A stretch of DNA of 64,000 nucleotides from Streptomyces pristinaespiralis (GCF_001278075.1 NZ_CP011340.1:1426001-1490000), one strand, 5' to 3'. Counted from the stretch's first letter, positions 15,811 to 25,518 are shown. Notes: a model not told the origin generated them from the letters alone. A program made the numbers and translations.

Positions 15811-15836
15811 GGTTACCCGCAAGTAACCCGGTTACT
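15811..15836. promoter_or_regulatory. Overlapping palindromes upstream of the aldehyde dehydrogenase gene
   Basis: AGTAACC-C-GGTTACT (15822-15836) is a perfect odd-centred palindrome. It overlaps a second inverted repeat formed by GGGTTAC (15810-15816) and GTAACCC (15823-15829). The pair sits about 110-135 bp before the aldehyde dehydrogenase start and just past the end of sucD. The pattern suits a dimeric repressor such as a TetR protein; no cognate regulator gene is adjacent. Confidence 0.5.
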
Positions 15837-15865
15837 CACGACGTGCCGTGAATGAGAGTGAGCTC

Positions 15866-16756
15866 TCAGCGCTCGGCCGCCGCGAGCCGCTCGCGCACCA
15901 GGCGCGAGGTCTCGGTCGGTGTGGAGCCGACGCGTACGCCGGCCGCTTCGAGGGCCTGCTTCTTGGCCTCCGCGGTCCCGCTGGAGCCCGACACGATCGC
16001 TCCCGCGTGGCCCATGGTCTTTCCCTCGGGGGCGGTGAAGCCTGCGATGTAGCCGACGACGGGCTTGGTGACGTGTTCGGTGATGTAGGCGGCGGCGCGC
16101 TCCTCCGCGTCGCCGCCGATCTCGCCGATCAGCACGATGAGTTCGGTGTCGGGGTCCTTCTCGAAGGCGGCGAGGCAGTCGATGTGGGTGGTGCCGACCA
16201 CCGGGTCGCCGCCGATGCCGACCGCCGAGGAGAAGCCGATGTCGCGGAGCTCGTACATGAGCTGGTAGGTCAGTGTGCCGGACTTGGAGACGAGCCCGAT
16301 GCGGCCGGGTTCCGCGGCGATGTCCGCGGGGATGATGCCGGCGTTCGACTGGCCGGGGCTGATGAGGCCGGGGCAGTTGGGCCCGATGATGCGGGTGCCG
16401 CGCTCCGCGGCGTACGCCTGGAAGGCGACGGCGTCGTGGACGGGAATGCCCTCGGTGATGACGACCGCGAGCCCGATGCCGGCGTCGGCAGCCTCCATGA
16501 CGGCCGCCTTGGCGAACGGCGGCGGCACGAAGACCACGGCGACGTCCGCGCCGGTGGCCGCCATCGCCTCGCGGACGCCCCCGAAGACGGGGACGGCACG
16601 CTCGTCGAAGTCGACGACCTGGCCCGCCTTGCGCGGGTTGACCCCGGCGACGACGTCGGTGCCGGACGCCAGCATCCGGCGGGTGTGCTTCATGCCCTCC
16701 GCGCCGGTCATGCCCTGGACGAGGACCTTGCTCTCCTTGGTGAGGAAGACCGCCAT
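15866..16756 (-). CDS. sucD: Succinate-CoA ligase (ADP-forming) subunit alpha, second copy type
   Basis: This 296-residue protein has the CoA-binding Rossmann start ([21 protein letters not shown]), the [12 protein letters not shown] stretch, and the phospho-histidine loop GHAGAIVSG near residue 246-254. With SucC it makes an acyl-CoA or succinyl-CoA at the cost of ATP, or the reverse. It is the second gene of a sucCD pair that diverges from the oxalate-type genes. A separate housekeeping sucCD is expected elsewhere in such genomes, so this pair probably serves CoA-ester metabolism of the neighbouring pathway. That assignment is inference. Confidence 0.93.
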   Translation of the reverse strand: MAVFLTKESKVLVQGMTGAEGMKHTRRMLASGTDVVAGVNPRKAGQVVDFDERAVPVFGGVREAMAATGADVAVVFVPPPFAKAAVMEAADAGIGLAVVITEGIPVHDAVAFQAYAAERGTRIIGPNCPGLISPGQSNAGIIPADIAAEPGRIGLVSKSGTLTYQLMYELRDIGFSSAVGIGGDPVVGTTHIDCLAAFEKDPDTELIVLIGEIGGDAEERAAAYITEHVTKPVVGYIAGFTAPEGKTMGHAGAIVSGSSGTAEAKKQALEAAGVRVGSTPTETSRLVRERLAAAER

Positions 16757-16876
16757 GATTCCTGGCCCTTTCTGTTGCAGGTCGGTTGACTCGGGGGCGT
16801 CCCGGCCGGCGTCGACGGTCGATCGTGCTCGGCCGCTCGTTCTCCCTCTCGACGCCGCCGCGCCCCTTCGGCTCGC

Positions 16877-18004
16877 TCAGATGGCGAGGTCGGCGGCCCG
16901 CCGGGCGGCGCCGTCCATGGTCGTGGACTGCTGGACGAGGGGATGGGCGCGTTCCTCGAGGATGGCCCGGCCGCGGGCGGCGTTGTTGCCGTCGAGGCGT
17001 ACGACGAGGGGTTTGGTCAGGCGTACGGAGTCGAGAGCCTGGACGATGCCTTCGGCGACGGCGTCGCAGGCCGTGATGCCGCCGAAGACGTTCACGAGCA
17101 CGCTGTTGACGTCACGGTCGGAGAGGATGACGGACAGCCCGTCGGCCATCACCGCCGCGGAGGCGCCGCCGCCGATGTCGAGGAAGTTCGCGGGCCTCGC
17201 GCCGCAGCCGGCGACGACGTCGAGGGTCGACATGACCAGGCCGGCGCCGTTGCCGATGACGCCGACGGTGCCGTCGAGCTTGACGTAATTGAGGCCCTTG
17301 GCGGCGGCCACCGCCTCCAGCGGGTCCTCGTGCAGGGTGGCGTCGTCGTTGCCCCAGCGCGCCTGGCGGAAGCGGGCGTTGTCGTCGAGGGTGACCTTGC
17401 CGTCGAGGGCGAGGATGTCGCCGGCCGTGGTGCGCACGAGCGGGTTGACCTCGACCAGGAGGGCGTCCTCGCGGACCAGGACCTGCCACAGGGCCTGCAG
17501 GACGGGGGCGGTCTCCTGCGGCAGCCCGGCCGCCGCGGCGATCTCGGCGGCCTTGTCGGCGGTGACGCCTTCTGCGGGCGGGACGGGGATGCGCGCGACC
17601 GCTTCTGGCCGGGTGGCGGCGACCTCCTCGATGTCCATGCCGCCCTCGGCGGACGCGATGGCGAGGAAGGCGTCGGCGGCCCGGTCGAGGACGTAGGAGA
17701 CGTAGAACTCCTCCTCGATGTCGACCGGCTGGGCGAGCATCACCGTGCGCACGGTGTGGCCCTTGATGTCCATGCCGAGGATCTGGCGGGCGGTCACTTC
17801 CGCGGCGGCGGCGTCGGCGGCGAGCTTCACCCCGCCGGCCTTGCCCCTTCCTCCGGTCTTCACCTGGGCCTTGACCACGACGCGGCCGCCGAGCCGTTCC
17901 GCTGCCTCGCGGGCCTGCGCGGCGGTCTGTGCGGTCTCTGCTTCCGGTACGGGGATGCCGTACTCCCCGAAGAGTTCCCTTGCTTGGTGCTCGTACAGAT
18001 CCAT
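16877..18004 (-). CDS. sucC: Succinate-CoA ligase (ADP-forming) subunit beta
   Basis: The 375-residue protein starts [20 protein letters not shown] and has an ATP-grasp domain ([43 protein letters not shown]) followed by the CoA-ligase domain ([23 protein letters not shown]). The ATG at 18004 follows GGGAG; an upstream in-frame ATG is not supported. It is separated by 120 bp from sucD and is divergent from the ThDP-enzyme gene. The promoter region between them carries a 24-bp inverted repeat. Confidence 0.94.
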   Translation of the reverse strand: MDLYEHQARELFGEYGIPVPEAETAQTAAQAREAAERLGGRVVVKAQVKTGGRGKAGGVKLAADAAAAEVTARQILGMDIKGHTVRTVMLAQPVDIEEEFYVSYVLDRAADAFLAIASAEGGMDIEEVAATRPEAVARIPVPPAEGVTADKAAEIAAAAGLPQETAPVLQALWQVLVREDALLVEVNPLVRTTAGDILALDGKVTLDDNARFRQARWGNDDATLHEDPLEAVAAAKGLNYVKLDGTVGVIGNGAGLVMSTLDVVAGCGARPANFLDIGGGASAAVMADGLSVILSDRDVNSVLVNVFGGITACDAVAEGIVQALDSVRLTKPLVVRLDGNNAARGRAILEERAHPLVQQSTTMDGAARRAADLAI

Positions 18005-18090
18005 GCCGGGCTCCCAGTGCTTCGTCCGAAACGAATGAAAGTGCCGCACGCCCCCTGGACACCACCCACCGGATGCGGGATAACAAGCTT

Positions 18091-18114
18091 CATACAGTAT
18101 TCGTCGACTGTATG
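18091..18114. promoter_or_regulatory. Inverted repeat over divergent sucCD / oxc-like promoters, predicted GntR operator
   Basis: CATACAGT (18091-18098) and ACTGTATG (18107-18114) form an 8-bp inverted repeat with an 8-bp spacer. Both directions show a possible promoter across it. For sucCD this is TTGCAT, 17 bp, TATGAA on the minus strand; for the plus-strand genes it is TTCATA, 16 bp, TATGCA. Its minus-strand sequence GCATACAGTCGACGAAT resembles sites before the GntR gene (50251-50270) and the formate dehydrogenase operon (52113-52139). A repressor here would block both promoters. Confidence 0.65.
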
Positions 18115-18200
18115 CAATCTACCGCGAAGCACACCGGGGCGGTGTACCGGCGCCCCCTGAACAGCTCACCGACTCCCCTACGAAGGGACAGGACTTCGCC

Positions 18201-19886
18201 ATGCCCGACGACAACAGCCAGCAACTCATCTCGGGTGGACACCTGGTGGCCAAGGCACTCAAGGCCGAGGGCGTGGAGGTCATCTACACCCTCTGCGGCG
18301 GCCACATCATCGACATCTACGACGGCTGCGTGGACGAAGGCATCGAAGTCGTCGACGTACGCCACGAACAGGTCGCCGCCCATGCCGCCGACGGCTACGC
18401 CCGCATCACCGGCAAGCCGGGATGCGCGGTCGTCACCGCCGGGCCGGGCACCACGGACGCCGTCACCGGCGTCGCCAACGCCTTCCGCGCCGAGTCACCG
18501 ATGCTGCTGATCGGCGGTCAGGGAGCGCACACGCAGCACAAGATGGGCTCGCTGCAGGACCTCCCGCACGTCGACATGATGACGCCGATCACCAAGTTCG
18601 CCGCCACCGTGCCGGACACGGCACGCGCCGCCGACATGGTCTCGATGGCGTTCCGCGAGTGCTACCACGGCGCGCCCGGCCCCTCCTTCCTGGAGATCCC
18701 GCGCGACGTGCTCGACGCCAAGGTCCCCGTCGAGAAGGCGCGCGTCCCGAAGGCCGGCCACTACCGGGCCTCGACGCGCAGCGCCGGTGACCCGGAGGCG
18801 GTGGAGAAGCTCGCCGACCTGCTGGTGCACGCCGAGAAGCCGGCGATCCTGCTCGGCAGCCAGGTGTGGACCACCCGCGGCACCGACTCCGCCGTCGAGT
18901 TGGTGCGCACCCTGAACATGCCCGCGTACATGAACGGCGCCGGGCGCGGCACGCTGCCGCCCGGCGACCCGCACCACTTCCAGCTCTCGCGGCGCTACGC
19001 CTTCGCAGGCGCCGACGTCATCGTCATCGTCGGCACCCCCTTCGACTTCCGGATGGGGTACGGCAAGCGGCTGTCGCCGGCCGCCACGGTCGTGCAGATC
19101 GACCTGGACTACCGGACGGTGGGCAAGAACCGGGACATCGACCTCGGGATCGTCGGTGACGCGGGCCTGATCCTCAAGTCCGTGACGGAAGCGGTGTCCG
19201 GACGGCTCAACGGCGGTGCCGTCAAGCGCAAGGCGTGGCTCGAGGAGCTTCGCGCCGCCGAGCAGACCGCGCTCGACAAGCGTCTGCCGCAGCTGCGCTC
19301 CGACGCCTCGCCCATCCACCCGTACCGCCTGGTCAGCGAGATCAACGACTTCCTCACCGAGGACTCGGTCTACATCGGCGACGGCGGCGACATCGTCACC
19401 TTCTCCGGCCAGGTCGTCCAGCCCAAGTCCCCCGGCCACTGGATGGACCCGGGGCCGCTCGGCACCCTCGGCGTCGGCGTCCCCTTCGTCCTGGCCGCCA
19501 AGCAGGCCCGCCCCGACAAGGAGGTGGTGGCCCTCTTCGGTGACGGGGCGTTCTCGCTGACCGGCTGGGACTTCGAGACGCTGGTCCGCTACAACCTCCC
19601 CTTCGTCGGGATCGTCGGCAACAACTCCTCCATGAACCAGATCCGTTACGGCCAGGCCCAGAAGTACGGCCTGGAGCGCGAGCGGGTCGGCAACACCCTC
19701 GGCGACGTCCGCTACGACGAGTTCGCCCGGATGCTGGGCGGCTACGGCGAGGAGGTGCGCGACCCCGCCGACATCGCGCCCGCGCTGCGCCGCGCCCGCG
19801 AGTCCGGGCTGCCGTCGCTGATCAACGTGTGGGTGGACCCCGACGCGTACGCCCCCGGAACCATGAACCAGACCATGTACAAGTGA
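18201..19886 (+). CDS. ThDP-dependent acyl-CoA decarboxylase/lyase, probable oxalyl-CoA decarboxylase-like enzyme
   Basis: This 561-residue protein has the three-domain fold of acetolactate-synthase-like enzymes. The activating Glu is E56 in RHEQVAAHAADGYA, and the ThDP/Mg motif is GDGAFSLTGWDFET...NN. Context with Frc and an oxalate/formate carrier points to decarboxylation of oxalyl-CoA to formyl-CoA. The sequence is not canonical, however. The Tyr-Glu pair (Y120-E121) of the Oxalobacter enzyme is replaced here by QDL around 119-121, and the C-terminal loop NNGGIY is NNSSMNQIRYG. A 2-hydroxyacyl-CoA lyase that also yields formyl-CoA is the main alternative. SD AAGGGACAGGA precedes the ATG. 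Confidence 0.75.
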   Translation: MPDDNSQQLISGGHLVAKALKAEGVEVIYTLCGGHIIDIYDGCVDEGIEVVDVRHEQVAAHAADGYARITGKPGCAVVTAGPGTTDAVTGVANAFRAESPMLLIGGQGAHTQHKMGSLQDLPHVDMMTPITKFAATVPDTARAADMVSMAFRECYHGAPGPSFLEIPRDVLDAKVPVEKARVPKAGHYRASTRSAGDPEAVEKLADLLVHAEKPAILLGSQVWTTRGTDSAVELVRTLNMPAYMNGAGRGTLPPGDPHHFQLSRRYAFAGADVIVIVGTPFDFRMGYGKRLSPAATVVQIDLDYRTVGKNRDIDLGIVGDAGLILKSVTEAVSGRLNGGAVKRKAWLEELRAAEQTALDKRLPQLRSDASPIHPYRLVSEINDFLTEDSVYIGDGGDIVTFSGQVVQPKSPGHWMDPGPLGTLGVGVPFVLAAKQARPDKEVVALFGDGAFSLTGWDFETLVRYNLPFVGIVGNNSSMNQIRYGQAQKYGLERERVGNTLGDVRYDEFARMLGGYGEEVRDPADIAPALRRARESGLPSLINVWVDPDAYAPGTMNQTMYK

Positions 19887-19898
19887 GGAGCGCCGGCC

Positions 19899-21152
19899 AT
19901 GACCCAGAACACGACCAGGACCATGACCAAGGCTCTTGAGGGCGTCCGCGTCCTCGACATGACGCACGTCCAGTCCGGGCCCTCCGCGACACAGCTGCTC
20001 GGCTGGCTGGGCGCGGACGTGGTGAAGCTGGAGGCCCCGAGCGGCGACATCACGCGCAAGCAGCTGCGCGACATCCCGGACGTCGACTCGCTCTACTTCA
20101 CGATGCTCAACTGCAACAAGCGCAGCATCACCCTCAACACCAAGTCGGAGCGCGGCAAGGAGATCCTCACCGAGCTGATCCGCCGCAGCGACGTCATGGT
20201 GGAGAACTTCGGCCCCGGCGCGGTGGACCGGATGGGCTTCACCTGGGAACGGATCCAGGAGATCAACCCCCGGATCGTGTACGCCTCCATCAAGGGGTTC
20301 GGGGAGGGCCCGTACACCAACTTCAAGGCGTACGAAGTGGTGGCGCAGGCGATGGGCGGGTCCATGTCGACCACCGGCTTCGAGGACGGGCCGCCGCTGG
20401 CGACGGGCGCACAGATCGGTGACTCCGGCACGGGCATCCATGCCGTCGCCGGGATACTCGCCGCGCTGTACCAGCGCGAGAGCACCGGGCGCGGCCAGCG
20501 GGTGAACGTGGCGATGCAGCACGCCGTGCTCAACCTCTGCCGGGTGAAGCTGCGCGACCAGCAGCGGCTCGCGCACGGTCCGCTCGCCGAGTACCCGAAC
20601 GAGGACTTCGGCGACGAGGTGCCCCGTTCCGGCAACGCCTCCGGCGGCGGCCAGCCGGGCTGGGCGGTCAAGTGCTCGCCCGGTGGCCCGAACGACTACG
20701 TGTACGTGATCGTCCAGCCGGTCGGCTGGCAGCCGATCTCGGAGCTCATCGGCCGGCCGGAGCTGGCGGAGGACCCCGAGTGGGCGACGCCGGAGGCGCG
20801 GCTGCCGAAGCTGAACAAGATGTTCCAGCTGATCGAGGAGTGGACGGCGACGCTCCCCAAGTGGGAGGTGCTGGAGAAGCTCAACGCCCGCAACATCCCC
20901 TGCGGGCCGATCCTCTCGACCAAGGAGATCATCGAGGACCCGTCGCTGGCGGCGAACGAGATGGTCGTCGAGGTCGAGCACCCCGAGCGCGGCACCTTCA
21001 CCACCGTGGGCAGCCCGCTGAAGCTGTCCGACTCGCCCGTGGACGTGGTCACCTCGCCGCTGCTCGGTCAGCACAACGAAGAGGTGTACGTCGGCGAGCT
21101 GGGCCTCGGCGACGAGGAGCTCAGCCTGCTCAAGTCGAACGGAGTCATCTAG
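19899..21152 (+). CDS. frc: Formyl-CoA:oxalate CoA-transferase
   Basis: A 417-residue class III CoA-transferase that moves CoA from formyl-CoA to oxalate. Long stretches match the Frc pattern: [64 protein letters not shown] [16 protein letters not shown], and the glycine loop SGGGQPGW. The catalytic aspartate is D175 in IGDSGTG. The gene begins 12 bp after the ThDP enzyme with GAGGAG upstream, and its TAG overlaps the next GTG. This is the most diagnostic gene for an oxalate route in the window. Confidence 0.93.
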   Translation: MTQNTTRTMTKALEGVRVLDMTHVQSGPSATQLLGWLGADVVKLEAPSGDITRKQLRDIPDVDSLYFTMLNCNKRSITLNTKSERGKEILTELIRRSDVMVENFGPGAVDRMGFTWERIQEINPRIVYASIKGFGEGPYTNFKAYEVVAQAMGGSMSTTGFEDGPPLATGAQIGDSGTGIHAVAGILAALYQRESTGRGQRVNVAMQHAVLNLCRVKLRDQQRLAHGPLAEYPNEDFGDEVPRSGNASGGGQPGWAVKCSPGGPNDYVYVIVQPVGWQPISELIGRPELAEDPEWATPEARLPKLNKMFQLIEEWTATLPKWEVLEKLNARNIPCGPILSTKEIIEDPSLAANEMVVEVEHPERGTFTTVGSPLKLSDSPVDVVTSPLLGQHNEEVYVGELGLGDEELSLLKSNGVI

Positions 21153-23302
21153 TGGCGGAGCACGCAGAGCGGCAGGCCGCGGTACGGGCGATCCTGGCGG
21201 GCGCGCTCGCCGAGGGCCGTACGGCGCTGACGGCCCCCGAGGGCAAGGCGGTCACCGACGCGTACGGGATCCCGACCCCGGCCGAAGGGCTCGCGGAGAC
21301 GGCGGACGAGGCGGTGGCGCTGGCGGACCGGATCGGCTTCCCGGTCGCCATGAAGATCGTCTCCCCCGGCATCCTGCACAAGACGGACGCGGGCGGCGTA
21401 CAGGTCGGGCTGAAGTCCTGCGCGGAGGTGCGCGGCGCGTTCACGGCCATCGTGTCCAACGCGAAGGCGTACGACCCCGAGGCCCGCATCCTCGGGGTGC
21501 AGGTGCAGCAGATGGTGCCGTCCGGTACCGAGGTGCTGGTGGGCACGGTCACCGATCCGACGTTCGGGAAGGTGGTGGCGTTCGGCCTCGGCGGTGTGCT
21601 CGTCGAGGTGCTGAAGGACGTCACCTTCCGACTGGCGCCCGCCTCGCGGGACGACGCGCTGTCGATGATGGACGGCATCCGCGCGGCGGAGATCCTGCGC
21701 GGGGTGCGCGGCGGTGCGGCCGTGGACCGCGACGCGCTCGCCGACGTGGTGGTCCGCGTCTCCGAACTGGCTGCCGACTTCCCCGAGATCGCCGAGGTGG
21801 ACCTGAACCCGGTGTTCGCCTCCGCGGCCGGGGCGATGGCCGCCGACGTCCGGATCCTGCTCAGCACCGAGGTTCCGGCAGAGCGCCGCAGGTACTCCCG
21901 TGAGGAGATGCTCACCTCGATGCGGCGGCTGATGCAGCCCCTGTCCGTGACGGTCATCGGCGCCTCCAACGAACAGGGCAAGATCGGCAATTCGGTCATG
22001 CGGAACCTGATCGACGGCGGTTTCCCGGGAGACATCCACCCGGTGAACCCCAAGGCCGATGACATACTCGGCCGTAAGGCGTACAAGAGCGTGATGGATG
22101 TTCCGGGCGAGCCCGATGTGGCGGTCTTCGCGATCCCCGCGAAGTTCGTGGCGTCCGCTCTCGAGGAGGTCGGCCGCAAGGGCATCCCCAACGCGGTGCT
22201 GATCCCCTCCGGTTTCGCCGAGACCGGCGAGCACGAGCTCCAGGCGGAGATCGTGGCGATCGCCGAGCGGTACGGCGTGCGGCTGCTGGGGCCGAACATC
22301 TACGGCTACTACTCCACCTGGCAGGACCTGTGCGCCACGTTCTGCACGCCCTACGACGTCAAGGGCGGTGTGGCGCTCACCTCGCAGTCGGGTGGCATCG
22401 GCATGGCGATCCTCGGCTTCGCGCGGACCACACGCACGGGTGTCTCCGCGATCGTCGGTCTCGGCAACAAGTCGGACCTGGACGAGGACGACCTGCTCAC
22501 CTGGTTCGGCGAGGACCCCAACACGCAGTGCATCGCGATGCACCTGGAGGACCTCAAGGACGGACGGGCGTTCGTCGAGGCCGCACGCGAGACGGTGCGC
22601 AAGAAGCCGGTGGTGGTCCTCAAGGCGGGCCGTACGGCGGCGGGCGCGAAGGCGGCCGGCTCGCACACCGGCGCGCTGGCCGGCGACGACGCGGTCTACG
22701 ACGACGTACTGCGGCAGGCGGGGGTGATCCGCGCGCCGGGGCTGAACGAGATGCTGGAGTACGCGCGGGCGCTGCCCGTCCTCCCCGTGCCGCAGGGCGA
22801 CAACATCGTGATCATCACGGGGGCCGGCGGCTCGGGGGTGCTGCTGTCGGACGCGATCGTCGACAACGGGCTGTCCCTGATGGAGATCCCGCCGGACCTG
22901 GACGCCTCCTTCAAGGCCTTCATCCCGCCGTTCGGCGCCGCCGGCAACCCGATCGACATCACGGGCGGCGAGCCGCCCTCCACGTACGAGGCGACGATCC
23001 GGCTGGGCCTGGAGGATCCCCGGATCCACGCGCTGGTGCTGGGTTACTGGCACACGATCGTCACCCCTCCGATGGTGTTCGCGGAGCTCACCGCGCGTGT
23101 GGTGCGGGAGTTCAGGGAGCGCGGGATCGAGAAGCCGGTGGTGGCGTCGCTCGCCGGGGACGTCGAGGTGGAGCAGGCGTGCCAGTACCTCTTCGAGCGC
23201 GGTGTCGTCGCCTACCCGTACACGACGGAGAAGCCGGTCGCGGCGCTCGGCGCGAAGTACGCCTGGGCCCGGGCCGCGGGCCTGTTGGGGGGCGGTCGAT
23301 GA
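21152..23302 (+). CDS. Acyl-CoA synthetase (NDP-forming), fused beta-alpha type
   Basis: This 716-residue protein fuses both subunits of ADP-forming acetate-CoA ligase in beta-then-alpha order. Residues about 1-230 are the ATP-grasp part (FPVAMKIVSPGILHKTDAGGV, EVDLNPV); about 260-700 hold the CoA-binding domain (VTVIGASNEQGKIGNSVMRN) and ligase domains with the phospho-His region AAGSHTGALAGDD. It forms or cleaves an acyl-CoA with ATP/ADP. In this operon it could activate oxalate or another acid, or recover ATP from formyl-CoA; the substrate is not known. GTG start, sharing one base with the frc stop. Confidence 0.88.
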   Translation: MAEHAERQAAVRAILAGALAEGRTALTAPEGKAVTDAYGIPTPAEGLAETADEAVALADRIGFPVAMKIVSPGILHKTDAGGVQVGLKSCAEVRGAFTAIVSNAKAYDPEARILGVQVQQMVPSGTEVLVGTVTDPTFGKVVAFGLGGVLVEVLKDVTFRLAPASRDDALSMMDGIRAAEILRGVRGGAAVDRDALADVVVRVSELAADFPEIAEVDLNPVFASAAGAMAADVRILLSTEVPAERRRYSREEMLTSMRRLMQPLSVTVIGASNEQGKIGNSVMRNLIDGGFPGDIHPVNPKADDILGRKAYKSVMDVPGEPDVAVFAIPAKFVASALEEVGRKGIPNAVLIPSGFAETGEHELQAEIVAIAERYGVRLLGPNIYGYYSTWQDLCATFCTPYDVKGGVALTSQSGGIGMAILGFARTTRTGVSAIVGLGNKSDLDEDDLLTWFGEDPNTQCIAMHLEDLKDGRAFVEAARETVRKKPVVVLKAGRTAAGAKAAGSHTGALAGDDAVYDDVLRQAGVIRAPGLNEMLEYARALPVLPVPQGDNIVIITGAGGSGVLLSDAIVDNGLSLMEIPPDLDASFKAFIPPFGAAGNPIDITGGEPPSTYEATIRLGLEDPRIHALVLGYWHTIVTPPMVFAELTARVVREFRERGIEKPVVASLAGDVEVEQACQYLFERGVVAYPYTTEKPVAALGAKYAWARAAGLLGGGR

Positions 23303-23321
23303 CCTGAGCGACGGCTCGAAC

Positions 23322-23360
23322 CACGGGGTCTGCGGTGACCGCTCGCCGCGGACCCCGGTG
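23322..23360. terminator. Hairpin between acyl-CoA synthetase and transporter genes
   Basis: CACGGGGTCTGCGG (23322-23335) pairs with CCGCGGACCCCGGTG (23346-23360) with one mismatch and one bulge. It lies in the 118 bp between the synthetase stop and the OFA transporter start, and may attenuate rather than stop the operon transcript. Confidence 0.5.
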
Positions 23361-23420
23361 CGAAGAGAAACGGACAGGGGGCGCTGGCCAGACTTCTTCC
23401 ACGCGAGGGGTTCGATCACC

Positions 23421-24809
23421 ATGACGACAACCGACATCTCCACATCCGTCCCCTTCAGGGAGGTGACGGACGCCAACGGGCGCATGTACCGGATCGGCGA
23501 GACCGATATCGACATCATGGGCCGCAAGCGCAAGTGGATGGTCATCCTGCCGTGGGTGGGCATGATGGGCATCAGCTCGGCGGAGTACGCGTTCGCGTCC
23601 GCCGAGGACACCCTGCACACCGCGCACAGCTGGAGCAGTTCGCACATCTTCTGGATGCTCGGTGTGTGGGTCTTCTTCCAGGCCGCGGTGGCCTTCCCGG
23701 CGGGCAAGCTGCGCGAGAGCGGCAGGCTGCCGGCCCGGTGGGCGATGATGCTGGGTGCGGTGGGCACCCTGCTGGGCTATGTCTCGCTGGCGTTCGCACC
23801 CCATGTGGTGGTCGCCTACATCGGCTTCGGCATGTTCAGCGGCATGGGCGCGGGCATGGTCTACGCGACCTGCGTCAACATGGTCGGCAAGTGGTACCCG
23901 GAGCGCAAGGGCGGCAAGACCGGGTTCGTCAACGGCGGCTTCGCCTACGGTTCGGTGCCGTTCGTCTTCATCTTCACCGGCTACATGGACCTGACGAACT
24001 TCCGCTGGGTCCTCGTCTCCGTCGGTGTGTTCCTGGCCGCGACGGTCGCCGTCGCGGGCTACTTCTTCAAGGACCCGCCGAAGAACTGGTGGCCGGCGGA
24101 GGTCGACCCGCTGCGCAAGCCGGACGACCCGCGGGCACGGCGGGCCCTGGAGAAGAACCCGCCGGCGGTGAAGCAGTACACGCCGAGGGAGGCGTGGCAG
24201 ACCGGCCGGGTGGCGCTGATGTGGTTCTGCCTGCTGTGCACGTCCGGTGTGAACATCTTCGGCATCGCCTTCCAGGTGCCGTTCGGTGACGAGGCCGGCT
24301 TCGCGGGCGGCATCGTCGCGACGGCGATGTCCCTCAAGGCGATCGTGAACGGCACGGGGCGCGGGGTGATCGGCTGGCTCTCCGACCGGTACGGCCGCAA
24401 GCAGTGCCTGATCTTCGTCTGTATCGTGCTCGGCCTCTCGCAGTACGGCATCCTGTGGTCGGGCAACATCCACAACCTGCCGCTGTTCCTGCTGTTCTCC
24501 AGCATCTCGGGATTCGGCGGCGGCGCCATCTTCCCGATGTTCGCGGCGATGACGGCGGACTACTTCGGCGAGAACAACAACGCCTCCAACTACGGCCTCG
24601 TCTACAGCTCGAAGCTGGTGTCGGGCCTGCTGGGTTCCGGCATGGGCGCCGTGGTCGTGGGCGCGTGGGACTACGCGGGCGCGTTCATCCTGGCCGGTTC
24701 CATCTCGCTGTTCGCCGGCTGTGTGGCGACGTTCCTGCATCCGCCGGGGCGGCCCCGCAAGGGCCGGATCGCGGCAAATCCGCAGCCGATCAGCCGGGAC
24801 ATGGGCTGA
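23421..24809 (+). CDS. OFA-family MFS transporter, probable oxalate/formate antiporter
   Basis: The 462-residue membrane protein has about twelve hydrophobic segments and the OFA hallmark of a long N-terminal loop (ISSAEYAFASAEDTLHTAHSW). It also has the MFS signature GWLSDRYGRK between helices 8 and 9. A lysine in helix 11 (K398 in YSSKLVSGLLG) may correspond to the substrate-binding Lys of OxlT. Context with Frc and the ThDP enzyme supports oxalate uptake coupled to formate release. The soluble Frc-type enzymes would then form the inside half of the cycle. The ATG is preceded by GAGGGG. Confidence 0.85.
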   Translation: MTTTDISTSVPFREVTDANGRMYRIGETDIDIMGRKRKWMVILPWVGMMGISSAEYAFASAEDTLHTAHSWSSSHIFWMLGVWVFFQAAVAFPAGKLRESGRLPARWAMMLGAVGTLLGYVSLAFAPHVVVAYIGFGMFSGMGAGMVYATCVNMVGKWYPERKGGKTGFVNGGFAYGSVPFVFIFTGYMDLTNFRWVLVSVGVFLAATVAVAGYFFKDPPKNWWPAEVDPLRKPDDPRARRALEKNPPAVKQYTPREAWQTGRVALMWFCLLCTSGVNIFGIAFQVPFGDEAGFAGGIVATAMSLKAIVNGTGRGVIGWLSDRYGRKQCLIFVCIVLGLSQYGILWSGNIHNLPLFLLFSSISGFGGGAIFPMFAAMTADYFGENNNASNYGLVYSSKLVSGLLGSGMGAVVVGAWDYAGAFILAGSISLFAGCVATFLHPPGRPRKGRIAANPQPISRDMG

Positions 24810-24835
24810 GCGGAGCACGGTGGGACGGTGCGGCC

Positions 24836-24879
24836 CGGGCGGCCGCGGCGGCCGGGAGACCGGTCACCGCGGCCGCCCG
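24836..24879. terminator. Bidirectional 13-bp terminator hairpin
   Basis: CGGGCGGCCGCGG (24836-24848) pairs perfectly with CCGCGGCCGCCCG (24867-24879). It lies between the converging OFA transporter and acid phosphatase genes. Confidence 0.75.
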
Positions 24880-24894
24880 GCCGTGCGTGGACGG

Positions 24895-25518
24895 CTACGA
24901 CAACTGACCGTCGTAGTCGGGGAGCTTGAAGGTCCGCTCCGCGTGCCCGCCGACGAGGTCGGTGGTGTTGTTGCCGATGTTGGCGATGATCGTGTAGCCC
25001 TTGGCCTCGATCTCGGCGCGCTTCTCCGTCTTGTAGGCGCTGACCTCGCCGAAGAGGTCGGGCAGGTCGCGGACGTACAGTCCGTCGACGGGGTAGCCAG
25101 TCTGCTTCAGGTTCCAGTCGGTGAGCGAGTGGATGATGCCGGGGCGGGCGGTCACGAAGAAGACGGCGACGCCACGGGAGTCGGCGTAACGGGCGAGCTC
25201 ACGCATCTCCTGGATGGCCGGGGTGGGCAGCTTCCAGAACGGGTGGAAGTGCGTCTCCAGCGAGGTGTTGTCGATGTCGAGAACGATCGCCTGCTTCTCG
25301 CCGGAGGCGTCGGCGGTGCGCTGCTCGATGTAGGGCCGGGCCTCTGCGACGACGGCGGCGACGTCACGCAGCCAGGTGTCGTAGTCGACGCTAAGGGTCT
25401 GCGCGGTCGTTGCGGCCTGTGTGGTGTCGGCGTGGGCGGAGGCGACGGGCAGGGCCGCGACGAAGGTCAGGGCGGCGGCGGTCGCGGTGGCGCGGACCGT
25501 CCAGATGCGTGCATGCAT
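24895..25518 (-). CDS. Secreted HAD-family acid phosphatase
   Basis: The 207-residue protein has a signal peptide (cleavage near SAHA-DTT, residue 30) and a class III/B acid phosphatase domain. Catalytic DxD is D81 and D83 in IVLDIDNTSLE, the second motif is FFVTARPG, and the C-terminal ANIGNNTTDL replaces the usual GDxxxD. It would remove phosphate from extracellular organic phosphates. The ATG follows AGGAGAA. A TetR-type inverted repeat lies about 110 bp upstream. Confidence 0.9.
   Translation of the reverse strand: MHARIWTVRATATAAALTFVAALPVASAHADTTQAATTAQTLSVDYDTWLRDVAAVVAEARPYIEQRTADASGEKQAIVLDIDNTSLETHFHPFWKLPTPAIQEMRELARYADSRGVAVFFVTARPGIIHSLTDWNLKQTGYPVDGLYVRDLPDLFGEVSAYKTEKRAEIEAKGYTIIANIGNNTTDLVGGHAERTFKLPDYDGQLS

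Noticed and set aside
18201..19886. Biosynthetic acetolactate synthase large subunit
   Set aside because: The operon with Frc, acyl-CoA synthetase and an OFA carrier, and the absence of a small regulatory subunit, favour a CoA-ester enzyme.
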